Below are positions 52,734 through 62,251 of a stretch of DNA of 64,000 bases, one piece after another. This DNA is from Flammeovirgaceae bacterium (GTDB lineage Bacteria > Bacteroidota > Bacteroidia > Cytophagales > Cyclobacteriaceae): assembly GCA_020635915.1 (NCBI GenBank), contig JACJYU010000002.1:680223-744222 (forward strand), given 5' to 3'. Position numbers and translations under genes: made by a program. The notes under the pieces were generated by a model that made no database searches, was not told where the DNA came from, and worked only from the letters and a program-made list of their open reading frames with translations. Each line of letters starts with the position of its first letter. Position 1 is the first letter of the stretch.

Positions 52734-55031
52734 TTAGAATTTAAAGTTGTACGAGACACTTGGTATTATGGGCAAAAGGGAGACCTGTTTTGCCTTTGGC
52801 TTGTTTTCGTTATGGTCTACATATAGATAAACAAAGTATGGATTGTTGCGGCTATACAAATTATAAAAACCCAAAACCCACTCTGAGTCATACTTCTTTC
52901 CAAATATTTTCCTCTCTTTCTTATAGATGGCGGAAACATCCAGCCGGTGATAGGCAGGAAGCCTGGAATTGTTTTTGCCTTCGTAGACAAAGTAATTCCC
53001 TTCAAAGAGGCTTCCACCATTTGCCACACTGATCCTGCCCACAGGAAGGGTGAACGCATTTCCCGAAGAGTAAACAAACACGCCCGAGAACGTCCATCGT
53101 TTGTTCAGGACATAAGTGCCCACCAACGAAATGGAATGCCTCCGGTCATATTGAAAAGGGAAGCGCCTTCCAAAATTCAAATCGGGAAATTGCTGATCGG
53201 TTTTGGACAAGGTATAGGACGCCCAACCGGTAAACCGGCCGGTGCTTTTTTTAATAAAAAGTTCAAATCCTTTGCTCCATCCTTTTCCATACACCAATGC
53301 CGTGTCCACATCCAAGCTTTCCACCAGTTGGTTTCCTCCGGGAAACAGCACCTGGTTTCCCATGGTCTTATAATAAAATTCCAAGCTTGCCTCATACTTG
53401 TTTTGCTCAAAATTTTTAAAGAACCCTACGCTGAACTGTTCAGAGAGCTGGGGCTTTGTCTTTGTGCTGGATGGGACCCAAACATTGGTGGGCACGGAGG
53501 CCGTGGAACTTGGCACCAGGTGCAAAAACTGGTTCATGACGGTGTAGGCCCCTTTAATAGAGGCCGTTGGCCCAACGGAAACTTTTACGGTCGCCCTCGG
53601 CTCAACCTTAAAATACTCCACTCGGCTGGAAATAAATGCAGGTGCCCTAACCCCCAAACTGGCTGATACCGATTTGTTTATCTCGATTTCATCATTTAGG
53701 TAAAGGGCCATCTCGTCAAAATATTTGGCAGGTATGGCCCCTATGTCCAGGGATTGGTTACCTGACGATTGTGCCCCTGATTTGCCTTTCGACAAAAACC
53801 CGTGGTTGGTGTAATGTGCCCCAAACAGGATCGTATGGTTCAGGTTGGGCAAATATTGAAATTCGGCTTTTGCCCCTTTGTCGTTGATCCCGGAAAATAC
53901 CTGTGAGAACGAATTGTTTTGGACAGTTTCAATGTTTTGATCATACTGGTTAAAAACAACCGAGGTGTTCAAAAAAAGTTTTTGGCCAAACAAATGGTTC
54001 CACCGTAGGGTGGCGGTGGCGTTTCCAAAAAGGACCTTATAGAAAATACCTGCCGTTTCCTTGTATTCCGCATTGTCCCTGCCGTTGAAATAGCTGAAAA
54101 AGATCCTGTCCCTTTCGCCTGGTTTCCAGTTTAGCTTGGCGTTGATATCATAAAAATGATAGTTGGACCGGTTGCCAGGCGCGGTAAAGGGGCGGGCCAA
54201 CAAATCAATATAGGTCCTCCTACCGGAAACGATGAAGGAGGCCTTACTTTTTTTGAGGGGGCCTTCAAGGGAAAATTGGGAGGTGATCAAGCCAATCCCC
54301 CCACTGCCTTTCATTTCCCTGTTGTTTCCTTCCTTCATGGTTACGTTCAGGATGGATGACAACCGGCCCCCATATTGGGCTGGAAAGCCTCCTTTGATCA
54401 AGGTCACATTATTTAGTGCCCTGGAGTTGAAGGTGCTGAACAAACCAAACAGATGATTGGGGTTATAGACAGTTGCCTCGTCAAGTTGCACCAGGTTTTG
54501 ATCTGCATTGCCACCACGCACAAAAAAGCCGGTGGTGCCTTCGTTGCCCGATTGGATACCGGGCAGGAGCTGGACCACTTTCAGGATGTCCGTTTCCCCC
54601 AGGATGACGGGCAGTTCACCGATCCTGGTAACCGGGATATCCATGGTCCCCATTTGCGCCCGCTGCACATTTTCATCCGGGCGTTGGGCCTCTATCACCA
54701 CCTCATCCAACAAACCTTCGCCCGCATTCAATTGGACATCAATCCTGTGGCTTTTAATGAATGGTATTTTTTTTACCTGGGGTTTGTACCCAACATAGGA
54801 GAACACTACACTTACACTGTCTTGAGAAGAAAAAGTAATGGAGTAGAACCCGTAGGTATTGGTGATGGCCCCTTTTTGCAACGCTGTAATATAGATGGCG
54901 GCCCCAATCAAAGCCTCGCCTGTCCCCGCGTCCGTAATGGTGCCGCTCAATGTGTGTTTGTCCTGTGCCTGGGATATTTTCGCGGTCAATCCCAGCAAGA
55001 TAATGGTGATATAGGCAATTCGTAGCTGCAT
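52734..55031 (-). CDS. TonB-dependent receptor with carboxypeptidase-like N-domain
   Basis: A 765-residue outer-membrane active transporter. After the signal peptide, residues about 25-110 form the carboxypeptidase-like regulatory domain (SGTITDAGTGEALIGAAIYI). The plug domain carries GFFVRGGNADQNLVQLDEA and the C-terminal barrel ends SVSYNFKF with a terminal Phe. The paired DUF4249 lipoprotein suggests a specific organic or metal-complex substrate, unknown here. A divergent ECF sigma gene begins 166 bases upstream; that gap has no clear TAnnTTTG element. Confidence 0.94.
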   Translation of the reverse strand: MQLRIAYITIILLGLTAKISQAQDKHTLSGTITDAGTGEALIGAAIYITALQKGAITNTYGFYSITFSSQDSVSVVFSYVGYKPQVKKIPFIKSHRIDVQLNAGEGLLDEVVIEAQRPDENVQRAQMGTMDIPVTRIGELPVILGETDILKVVQLLPGIQSGNEGTTGFFVRGGNADQNLVQLDEATVYNPNHLFGLFSTFNSRALNNVTLIKGGFPAQYGGRLSSILNVTMKEGNNREMKGSGGIGLITSQFSLEGPLKKSKASFIVSGRRTYIDLLARPFTAPGNRSNYHFYDINAKLNWKPGERDRIFFSYFNGRDNAEYKETAGIFYKVLFGNATATLRWNHLFGQKLFLNTSVVFNQYDQNIETVQNNSFSQVFSGINDKGAKAEFQYLPNLNHTILFGAHYTNHGFLSKGKSGAQSSGNQSLDIGAIPAKYFDEMALYLNDEIEINKSVSASLGVRAPAFISSRVEYFKVEPRATVKVSVGPTASIKGAYTVMNQFLHLVPSSTASVPTNVWVPSSTKTKPQLSEQFSVGFFKNFEQNKYEASLEFYYKTMGNQVLFPGGNQLVESLDVDTALVYGKGWSKGFELFIKKSTGRFTGWASYTLSKTDQQFPDLNFGRRFPFQYDRRHSISLVGTYVLNKRWTFSGVFVYSSGNAFTLPVGRISVANGGSLFEGNYFVYEGKNNSRLPAYHRLDVSAIYKKERKIFGKKYDSEWVLGFYNLYSRNNPYFVYLYVDHNENKPKAKQVSLLPIIPSVSYNFKF

Positions 55032-55197
55032 GGCCGGTTTGGTTTACATCATTCAGGTGCTCCTTATGGTTACCGATGGATTATGTACCTTTAACATAGG
55101 GTAGGTTTTATATACAACACGCTGTCATGCCCGAAAGGGTGGGTCGGAAAATTAATTTTTTCCCAACCAACCCTTTTCATGGGTACTGCGTAGTGTC

Positions 55198-55791
55198 TTG
55201 AACGAAGCGGTTTTACAAACACAAACAATCGATATCGAAGGGCAAGACCTGTATAAACTACTGGGTTCCTGCAAAAAGGGGAACCGCAATAGTCAGGATA
55301 GGCTATATAAGGAGTACTATGCTTATGCAATGGGGATATGCCTTCGGTATTCCAGGACTCGTGAAGAGGCAGTGGAAATCGTGAATGACGGGTTTGTCAA
55401 GGTTTTTACAAAACTGGGCCTTTATTCCAAAGGGCGTTCGTTTAAAGGATGGTTGCGCAGGGTCATGATCAATGCGGCCATTGATTATTTTAGGAGGAAC
55501 GAAAAACATTACAATAGCCTGGACATTTCGCATGGGCAATACGAAACCCCAAACGAAACCATCCTGGACACATTGGCAGCGGAAGAAATTATAGCGGCCA
55601 TCCAGCGGCTTCCTCCCTCCTACCGGATGGTTTTTAATTTATTTGTCATTGAGGGGTACAAGCACGAGGAAATTGCCAACCAGCTCAATATCAGCACCGG
55701 CACCTCCAAGTCGAACCTTGCCATAGCCAGGAGCAAGCTTCAAAAAATGTTGTTGCAGGAACATCAACTTAGCAAAGGGGAAAATGGATGA
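55198..55791 (+). CDS. ECF-type RNA polymerase sigma factor
   Basis: A 197-residue sigma-70 factor with region 2 (about 25-100: AYAMGICLRYSRTREEAVEIVNDGFVKVF, quoted in part) and region 4 (about 130-185: GYKHEEIANQLNISTGTSKSNL). Start is TTG at 55198. It overlaps the next gene by eight bases, so the two proteins are made together. Divergent from the TonB receptor. It probably directs a small regulon including its own operon. Confidence 0.93.
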   Translation: MNEAVLQTQTIDIEGQDLYKLLGSCKKGNRNSQDRLYKEYYAYAMGICLRYSRTREEAVEIVNDGFVKVFTKLGLYSKGRSFKGWLRRVMINAAIDYFRRNEKHYNSLDISHGQYETPNETILDTLAAEEIIAAIQRLPPSYRMVFNLFVIEGYKHEEIANQLNISTGTSKSNLAIARSKLQKMLLQEHQLSKGENG

Positions 55792-57046
55792 TAACAAATT
55801 CGATAAGGGCATAAGGGAAAAACTGGGCGACTATGAAGCCCCTGGCTTTGATCCTACCGCATTGGCTTCCCTCCATCACCAGATGGCCTCCACTGCCCCT
55901 GCCCCATGGCACGCCACCTATAAGACGGAATTGATTGTGGGCAGCACCCTATTTATCTGCACCTTGCTAATGGTAGGGAGCCAGTGGATGTTTACCCACA
56001 AAGCCACTTCCAGCTTGGAAGCGGAAATTGCAACCCTCAAAAGTAAAGTTGAAAATTCCGGCCAGCTCCGCAAGGAAATGGACGCCCTGAAGGCGGCCGG
56101 CCCGGATACCATTCGCATTGTCGAGTTTAGGGAAAAACCCTCTTCCGTTTACCTTTCCCTTTTGAGAAAAATTGACCTACTGGAAGCAGGATTGAAAACG
56201 TTCCTTGACGAATCCAGGAAAAAAGAAGGCCCGTTGCTAGGGGTAAGTGAAGAAAGTGCCCCCAACCTTATACCGGCCACACCCCCTTTGTCCTACCACC
56301 CATCGGCCAACCGGGTCATGCCGCGCACCAAAGAAAAAGAAAGCAAGCGCGCCACGGCCACCGGGCCGCTGTTGGCCTATGAATCGCCAGGTAAAAAGCT
56401 GTCTGCAAAAACCATTAAGGCCATTCAAAAACACTATCAAAAGGGCATAGACATAAAACTGGGGCCCGGCCTTTTGGCCACCCACGGAACGTTCAGCCCT
56501 GGGGACACCCGTTATACCCTTAGCGGTGGCCTTCTCGCTGACTTTATCATGTCCCCAGTTTTAAGCGTGGAAACAGGACTGCTCTATAGCCAAAGGCATA
56601 ACCGGGTTACAGGGGCCGATATCCCCCAAACTTCCGGATTCCCAGGCGCAGACCCCTCCCTGGGGGAACTCAAAAACGTGGACATTGATTCATGGGTAAT
56701 CGAAACGCCCTTCAATATCAGGTACCGGTATCCGGTCACCATGAAATCAAACTGGATAATGGGAGGTGGGTATTCGGCCTTATTGTACACCAAACAGGTA
56801 CTTGAGTACGATTACCAATTTGGCGCCAACCGTTCCGCTTCCCTCAACACCTCAATGCTAAACAAGGAAGCTAAACTGTACCCTGGCACCGTTAACCTGT
56901 TCCTGGGCTATAGCCGTGAATTAAAAAACAAAAAGACAATCGAGATATCGCTCTACTATCAGCATGGCCTGGGCAAAATAGGCATTGAGCAGGCAGCTCC
57001 GGTGCTCTTTGGCATAAGGGGGGCTTACTGGTTTACCCTAAAATAA
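55784..57046 (+). CDS. single-TM protein with coiled coil and C-terminal beta-barrel-like domain (sigma partner)
   Basis: A 420-residue protein with unusual architecture. Residues 1-48 are cytoplasmic (FDKGIREKLGDYEAP), 49-70 is a single TM helix, 76-104 a coiled coil, 115-220 a Pro/Lys-rich linker, and 225-420 a beta-strand-rich domain resembling an outer-membrane barrel (GPGLLATHGTFSPG, VETGLLYSQRH, ISLYYQHGLGKIG, GIRGAYWFTLK). The start overlaps the sigma gene, the position of anti-sigma factors. The N-terminal 48 residues are a plausible sigma-binding segment. It may connect inner membrane and outer surface; topology is inferred, not proven. Confidence 0.78.
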   Translation: MDDNKFDKGIREKLGDYEAPGFDPTALASLHHQMASTAPAPWHATYKTELIVGSTLFICTLLMVGSQWMFTHKATSSLEAEIATLKSKVENSGQLRKEMDALKAAGPDTIRIVEFREKPSSVYLSLLRKIDLLEAGLKTFLDESRKKEGPLLGVSEESAPNLIPATPPLSYHPSANRVMPRTKEKESKRATATGPLLAYESPGKKLSAKTIKAIQKHYQKGIDIKLGPGLLATHGTFSPGDTRYTLSGGLLADFIMSPVLSVETGLLYSQRHNRVTGADIPQTSGFPGADPSLGELKNVDIDSWVIETPFNIRYRYPVTMKSNWIMGGGYSALLYTKQVLEYDYQFGANRSASLNTSMLNKEAKLYPGTVNLFLGYSRELKNKKTIEISLYYQHGLGKIGIEQAAPVLFGIRGAYWFTLK

Positions 57047-57116
57047 CAGGGCGGCAAACCAACCATTTGCAACTCTTTGGCATTGTTGGCAACTTGGAAA
57101 AAATTCCTGGAAGCCC

Positions 57117-57737
57117 ATGTCGCTGACGTATTGGATTATTGGCATCACTGCCCTGCTGAGTTGGTACTCGTTTGACAAGCCCAAGGTGCTGGGCAAACTA
57201 CTGCTCAACCCTTACCGCGTTGTCCATGACAGGGAGTACTACCGCCTGGTGACCAGCGGGTTTGTCCATGCCAATTTCCCGCATTTGCTGTGGAACATGT
57301 TTTCGTTCTACTTCTTTGGGCAGGTCATTGAATTTTATTTCAATTACCTGTTTGGCCCCGCGGGGCCCATTCTGTTTATCGCGCTTTATGTGTCGGCCAT
57401 CGTCATTTCCGACCTGCCCTCCTGTTTCAAGCACAAAAACAACCCCGGCTATAACTCGTTGGGGGCCTCCGGGGGCGTTGCGGCCATCATTTTTGCATCC
57501 ATCCTCTTCCAGCCACTGCAGGATATTTGCCTTTATGGGGTCCTGTGCTTCCCAGGGTTTATCTTCGGCATTGCCTACATCGTGGGCTCGTATTACTACG
57601 GAAAACGGGGCAAGGACAATATCAACCATGCCGCCCATATTTATGGTGCCCTCGTGGGCATCGTTTTTTGCATTCTGGTTTACCCCAGGTCGGTCATGTT
57701 GTTCATTGATCAAATAAGGGAATGGCATATTTTCTAA
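57117..57737 (+). CDS. rhomboid family intramembrane serine protease
   Basis: A 206-residue polytopic membrane protease. Catalytic Ser118 lies in GASGG and the base His is His171 or His174 in NHAAHIYG. The HxxxN element near the oxyanion hole is HLLWN at about residue 56. Rhomboids cleave TM segments with helix-breaking residues. It follows the sigma/TM-barrel genes by 70 bases, suggesting the upstream TM protein as a substrate; this is an inference. Confidence 0.92.
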   Translation: MSLTYWIIGITALLSWYSFDKPKVLGKLLLNPYRVVHDREYYRLVTSGFVHANFPHLLWNMFSFYFFGQVIEFYFNYLFGPAGPILFIALYVSAIVISDLPSCFKHKNNPGYNSLGASGGVAAIIFASILFQPLQDICLYGVLCFPGFIFGIAYIVGSYYYGKRGKDNINHAAHIYGALVGIVFCILVYPRSVMLFIDQIREWHIF

Positions 57738-57827
57738 GCCGTGTTGGCCAAATTTGCCTTTCCTGCTGTTAATTATTGATAGTATTTCGTTTCTTGCGCC
57801 TCGTTTTAACCCAGGACAAAAAAAGAT

Positions 57828-58583
57828 ATGCGGTATATAATAATAGTATTAGGGCTGCTGTTGGCAAGCCAATTTGCGATGGCCCAATCCAAAAAAGAAC
57901 TAAGGGAGGAAGTGGGCAGGCTCAAAGCGGAAATAGAGGCGCTTCAGGTGCAGGTGGACACACTAAAAAACCCAGCCAAGGCCCAACTCAACAACGAGCA
58001 CGAAAAAGCCAGCTACGGGCTGGGGGTGTTGATGGCCTCCAACCTGAAAAAGCAAGGATCGGATTCACTGGTGGTGGACATCCTGAACGAGGGCATGCGC
58101 GATGTGCTGAACAACCTGCCTATTCAAATGAGCGAAGAAGAAGCCATGGAAATAGTACAGCCCTACATGGCCAGGGCCATGGAAAGGGAACTGGAAGCCT
58201 TGAAAAAGGAAGGCACCGATTTTCTTGCCACCAATAAAACCAAAGAAGGGGTCAAGACGACCGCCAGCGGGCTGCAATACAAGGTGCTGGCATCCGGCAC
58301 GGGCAAAATGCCCACCGCGGACAGCAACGTGACCGTTGACTACACGGGAAAACTGGTTGACGGGACTGTTTTTGACAGTTCCGTGGAGAGGGGAAAGCCT
58401 GCCACCTTTGGCGTAAGCCAGGTGATTGCTGGGTGGACAGAAGCCCTGCAGCTCATGCACGAAGGGGACAAATGGGAGATTTACATTCCCTACGAACTGG
58501 GTTATGGCGAGCGTGGTGCAGGGGCACAAATACCTCCTTTTGCCACCCTGATATTTGAAGTGGAACTGCTCTCGGTCAACTAG
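57828..58583 (+). CDS. FKBP-type peptidyl-prolyl isomerase (Mip/FkpA-like)
   Basis: A 251-residue periplasmic isomerase: signal peptide ending AMAQ, a helical FKBP-N dimerisation domain (residues 35-130) with YGLGVLMASNLKKQ, and a C-terminal FKBP domain with VDYTGKLVDGTVFDSS, AGWTEALQLM and YELGYGERG. Assists folding of envelope proteins. It follows the rhomboid gene by 90 bases on the same strand and may belong to the same envelope stress unit. Confidence 0.94.
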   Translation: MRYIIIVLGLLLASQFAMAQSKKELREEVGRLKAEIEALQVQVDTLKNPAKAQLNNEHEKASYGLGVLMASNLKKQGSDSLVVDILNEGMRDVLNNLPIQMSEEEAMEIVQPYMARAMERELEALKKEGTDFLATNKTKEGVKTTASGLQYKVLASGTGKMPTADSNVTVDYTGKLVDGTVFDSSVERGKPATFGVSQVIAGWTEALQLMHEGDKWEIYIPYELGYGERGAGAQIPPFATLIFEVELLSVN

Positions 58584-58584
58584 G

Positions 58585-59658
58585 TCAGTACTTTACTTTA
58601 ATGCGGGTGCCTGGCAGGGGCATGATAAAATAATCCCTGGGCTTTCCCAACAAGTCAATCCTTTGGCGTACTTTTTTGGGCCGGGTGCCCCGAACCAGGC
58701 GTTGGTCATGGAATGACTTTGGGGAACGAAAGAAATCCTCCCAATGGACCAACATTAATTTTTCAGGCTGGATAAATTCCACCAGTTTGTTGGGATAACC
58801 GTCAACGTTGGGCGCAGAGGCATAACAGACGATGGCAAGGTCTACCCGTTTCTTTTTCAATTCTTCGGCAGGCGGAAAACCATAGGGGTATTGACTGGCA
58901 GTGGTTTGCAAGAACACACGAAGCGTATCAGCCCCCAGAAAGTCAATCAGGAACGAATAGGTCTCACCGGCCGGCCATTTAAAAGCTTTGGTTTTGCTGT
59001 TGGAGTAAAGCAGGTGTTCGTCAAAATACTGTTCGTCCAGAGGCTTGTCCATAAACAATTTCCTTTTGGTGTGCGGTGCGTGGTTGGACAAAACAGGAAG
59101 GGCACGGATATTTGACGTTAAGGAAATCCACTGGTAACTTTGGTCATTGGATGTAGGGTCATATACTTGCCCTTTTGACACGGCCACCAGCCCTACCCCT
59201 TCCTTTTCAAAATTATGCATGATCCTGGGTAGATAGGAATTTCCATATACCGTTTCAAGGTTTGTAAAATAATGGCCTTCCAATAGCAAGGGAAGGTCCA
59301 TGGCATGGTCATAATGGGTATGGGAAACCAAAGCTGCCCGGACCTCGGACGGGGACATGAAATACTCAAAATTGGTTTTCCATGTATTGTAAAGGGAGCG
59401 GCTGCTTTTTATTTTCCCCAGCAACCTGAGGACTTTCTGGTTGGAGAAAAATGGGTCTGTAAGGATGGCTTCCCCATTATGCCCCAGCACCAGGTTGCCC
59501 GCCCCCAGGTATACTATGTCAAGTTCATTTTTGGCGCCAGGGCGAACGGTGAGCGTGGCCTCGCTTTTCCGGGGGGTTATTTCAGGGTAGAATTTTGAAA
59601 GGGAGTGGGTACATGCCCCCAACGTGGCCAATGCAATAAAGGAAAAATATTTCAGCAT
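58585..59658 (-). CDS. MBL-fold metallo-hydrolase lipoprotein
   Basis: A 357-residue exported protein with lipoprotein signal (MLKYFSFIALATLGAC). The zinc motif HTHYDH is present, with further His/Asp ligands in SNHAPHT and DLAIVCYAS. The family contains lactonases, phosphodiesterases and other hydrolases; the specific reaction is unknown. It is convergent with the FKBP gene; the stops are one base apart. Confidence 0.88.
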   Translation of the reverse strand: MLKYFSFIALATLGACTHSLSKFYPEITPRKSEATLTVRPGAKNELDIVYLGAGNLVLGHNGEAILTDPFFSNQKVLRLLGKIKSSRSLYNTWKTNFEYFMSPSEVRAALVSHTHYDHAMDLPLLLEGHYFTNLETVYGNSYLPRIMHNFEKEGVGLVAVSKGQVYDPTSNDQSYQWISLTSNIRALPVLSNHAPHTKRKLFMDKPLDEQYFDEHLLYSNSKTKAFKWPAGETYSFLIDFLGADTLRVFLQTTASQYPYGFPPAEELKKKRVDLAIVCYASAPNVDGYPNKLVEFIQPEKLMLVHWEDFFRSPKSFHDQRLVRGTRPKKVRQRIDLLGKPRDYFIMPLPGTRIKVKY

Positions 59659-59752
59659 TGGATAAAGGTAAAAAAATAGGCGCGCAACCCAATCCGTTCC
59701 ACCCTCTGTTGGGATGATAATTTCTTAATTTCGCACCTTATCCCCATACACT

Positions 59753-62236
59753 GTGCCGTTCGATCCGTTTAGTGTCCACTTGCCCATTACCGGGGCGATC
59801 CCTGAAGTGAGGGAAAACTTAAACAAAGGAAATACCCTCATTGTCAATGCCCCTCCCGGGGCGGGAAAAAGCACGTTGCTTCCCCTTGCCTTGATGCATG
59901 AACCCTGGCTACTGGGCAAAAAAATACTCATGCTTGAGCCCCGAAGGCTGGCGGCACGGTCAATTGCCACAAGGATGGCCTCCCTGCTTGGGGAAGAAGT
60001 GGGGGAAAGCGTTGGCTACCGCATCCGCTTTGAAAACAAAACCAGTGCGCGCACAACGGTTGAAGTGCTTACCGAAGGCATCCTCACCCGGATGCTGCAT
60101 GGCGACAATTCCCTGGAAGGCACAGGCCTGGTTATTTTTGACGAATTCCATGAACGCAGCATCCATGCCGATGTGGCCTTGGCCCTTTGCCGGGAAGCAC
60201 AACAGGTATTGCGCCCTGACCTCCGCATCATGGTCATGTCCGCCACCCTGGACATGCCCCAGCTCACCGAACTGCTAAAGGCCCCAGCGGTGGTAAGCCA
60301 GGGGAGGCAATACCCGGTGGAAATCCACTACGGGAATGGCGTGGACATGTACTTGATCCCCGAGTTGATGGCACGCACTATTGTGAAGGCCAGCAAGGCC
60401 CATGAAGGGGACATCCTGGCATTTTTTCCCGGGGAAGGGGAAATAAGGAAATGCGAGGGCCTTCTGAAAAATGAATTGAGGGGTTTTGCCATTCATCCGC
60501 TGTTTGGCCAACTGCCCTTCCCTCAGCAGCAGGCCGCCATCGTGCCCAATAAGTCGGGAAAACGCAAGGTAGTGCTGGCCACCTCCATTGCCGAAACAAG
60601 CCTTACCATAGAGGGGATTTCCATAGTTGTGGATTGTGGCTACGGGCGCACGTCCAGGTTTGACCCTCATTCGGCTCTGTCAAGGTTGGAAACCGTGATG
60701 ATCTCCCAGGATGCTGCCGACCAGCGGGCAGGAAGGGCGGGCAGGCTGGGGCCGGGCATTTGCTACCGGCTGTGGACCAAGGCCACCCAATTGGCGCCCC
60801 ACCGTACCCCTGAAATCCTGGAAGCAGACCTTTCCGCACTGGTGCTCGACATGGCCCAATGGGGTGTCGTGGACGTGAACCAACTTACCTGGCTGGCCCC
60901 ACCGCCCAAAGGCGCGGTGGCACAGGCCTCTGAATTGTTGCACGAACTCAACGCACTGGAAAATGGAAGGATAACCGCGCATGGAAAAAAAATACATGCC
61001 CTCCCCTGCCACCCGCGCATTGCGCACCTGCTTTTGCTGGCAAAGGACCACGGCACCTTGGTGCTGGCCACGGACATTGCGGCCATCCTCGAAGAAAGGG
61101 ACCCCCTGCCGCGAGAGGCCGGCATCGACATCAACCTGCGCATAGAAGCATTAAGGCGGCACAGAAAAGAAAACAACACCGGAAGGAAACTCGGCAGGAT
61201 TGAAAAGGTGGCAGCGTCTTATCGCAAATTATTTGGCATTGAAGCCCATAACCAGGCCTTCGATCCGTATGAAACAGGAATATTGCTCGCCTATGCTTAT
61301 CCGGAGCGCATTGCCTGCGCCCGGCCCGGCAACAACGCGCAGTTTCAAATGGCCAATGGCAAACTGGCCATGGCCGGCCATCGCGATGACCTGGCCCACG
61401 AAGCGTGGCTTTCCGTTGCCCATGTGGATGCCAGGGACGGGATGGGAAAAATTTTTATGGCAGCACCTTTGAACCCAAAAGACCTTGCCCCCCTCGTGAC
61501 CGAAAAGGAAGTCATCATGTGGGACACCCGAAGGGGCGGGTTGATCGCCACGAAGGACCTGCGCATCGGCAGCATCGTACTGCAATCGAAGCCCTTGCCA
61601 TCGCCCGACCCCGCACATCTGCTAAGGGCCATCTCCCATGCCATCATGCAGGAGGGGGAGCGGCTGCTTCCTTTCGATGAAAATGTGCAACAATGGCAAA
61701 ACCGGGTGCTGGGCTTGCGCAAATGGAACCCCGGGGAAGAATGGCCGGACGTAAGCACGCGCGCCCTGTTGGCCACCCATGAGGAATGGCTGGCCCCGTA
61801 CCTCCAGGAGGTGAGGACACCGGACGACTTCAAAAAAATCGACTTGCTGTCCGTCTTGAATGGTGGCCTGGGTTGGGAAAAGCAAAAGTTGCTCGATCGC
61901 CTGGCGCCTGTCGCCATTGAAGTGCCCAGCGGATCGAAGGTTAAATTGAAATACCCTGCCCCTGGTGAGCCCCCGGTGCTGGCCGTCAGGTTACAGGAAG
62001 TGTTCGGGATGGCCGATACCCCAACGGTAAACAATGGAAAAATAAATGTGGTGCTCCACTTATTGTCGCCCGGGTTCAAGCCTGTGCAAATTACCTCCGA
62101 CCTAAAGAGTTTTTGGAACACCACCTATTATGAAGTAAGGAAGGACCTGAAGCGCAGGTACCCCAAGCACAGTTGGCCAGACGACCCGTGGACGGCACAA
62201 GCCGTGAGGGGGGTCAGGAAAAGGAGCCGCGGTTAA
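59753..62236 (+). CDS. hrpB: ATP-dependent helicase HrpB
   Basis: An 827-residue DEAH/RHA-type helicase of the HrpB class. Walker A is APPGAGKST near residue 35; the Walker B box reads DEFHERS; helicase motif III is SATLD, and the QRAGRAGR motif VI is present. The C-terminal HrpB-specific region is complete. Role in RNA metabolism, often non-essential. GTG start. Its TAA is 16 bases before the pirin stop on the other strand. Confidence 0.95.
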   Translation: MPFDPFSVHLPITGAIPEVRENLNKGNTLIVNAPPGAGKSTLLPLALMHEPWLLGKKILMLEPRRLAARSIATRMASLLGEEVGESVGYRIRFENKTSARTTVEVLTEGILTRMLHGDNSLEGTGLVIFDEFHERSIHADVALALCREAQQVLRPDLRIMVMSATLDMPQLTELLKAPAVVSQGRQYPVEIHYGNGVDMYLIPELMARTIVKASKAHEGDILAFFPGEGEIRKCEGLLKNELRGFAIHPLFGQLPFPQQQAAIVPNKSGKRKVVLATSIAETSLTIEGISIVVDCGYGRTSRFDPHSALSRLETVMISQDAADQRAGRAGRLGPGICYRLWTKATQLAPHRTPEILEADLSALVLDMAQWGVVDVNQLTWLAPPPKGAVAQASELLHELNALENGRITAHGKKIHALPCHPRIAHLLLLAKDHGTLVLATDIAAILEERDPLPREAGIDINLRIEALRRHRKENNTGRKLGRIEKVAASYRKLFGIEAHNQAFDPYETGILLAYAYPERIACARPGNNAQFQMANGKLAMAGHRDDLAHEAWLSVAHVDARDGMGKIFMAAPLNPKDLAPLVTEKEVIMWDTRRGGLIATKDLRIGSIVLQSKPLPSPDPAHLLRAISHAIMQEGERLLPFDENVQQWQNRVLGLRKWNPGEEWPDVSTRALLATHEEWLAPYLQEVRTPDDFKKIDLLSVLNGGLGWEKQKLLDRLAPVAIEVPSGSKVKLKYPAPGEPPVLAVRLQEVFGMADTPTVNNGKINVVLHLLSPGFKPVQITSDLKSFWNTTYYEVRKDLKRRYPKHSWPDDPWTAQAVRGVRKRSRG

Positions 62237-62251
62237 TGGCAAACAACGGGG

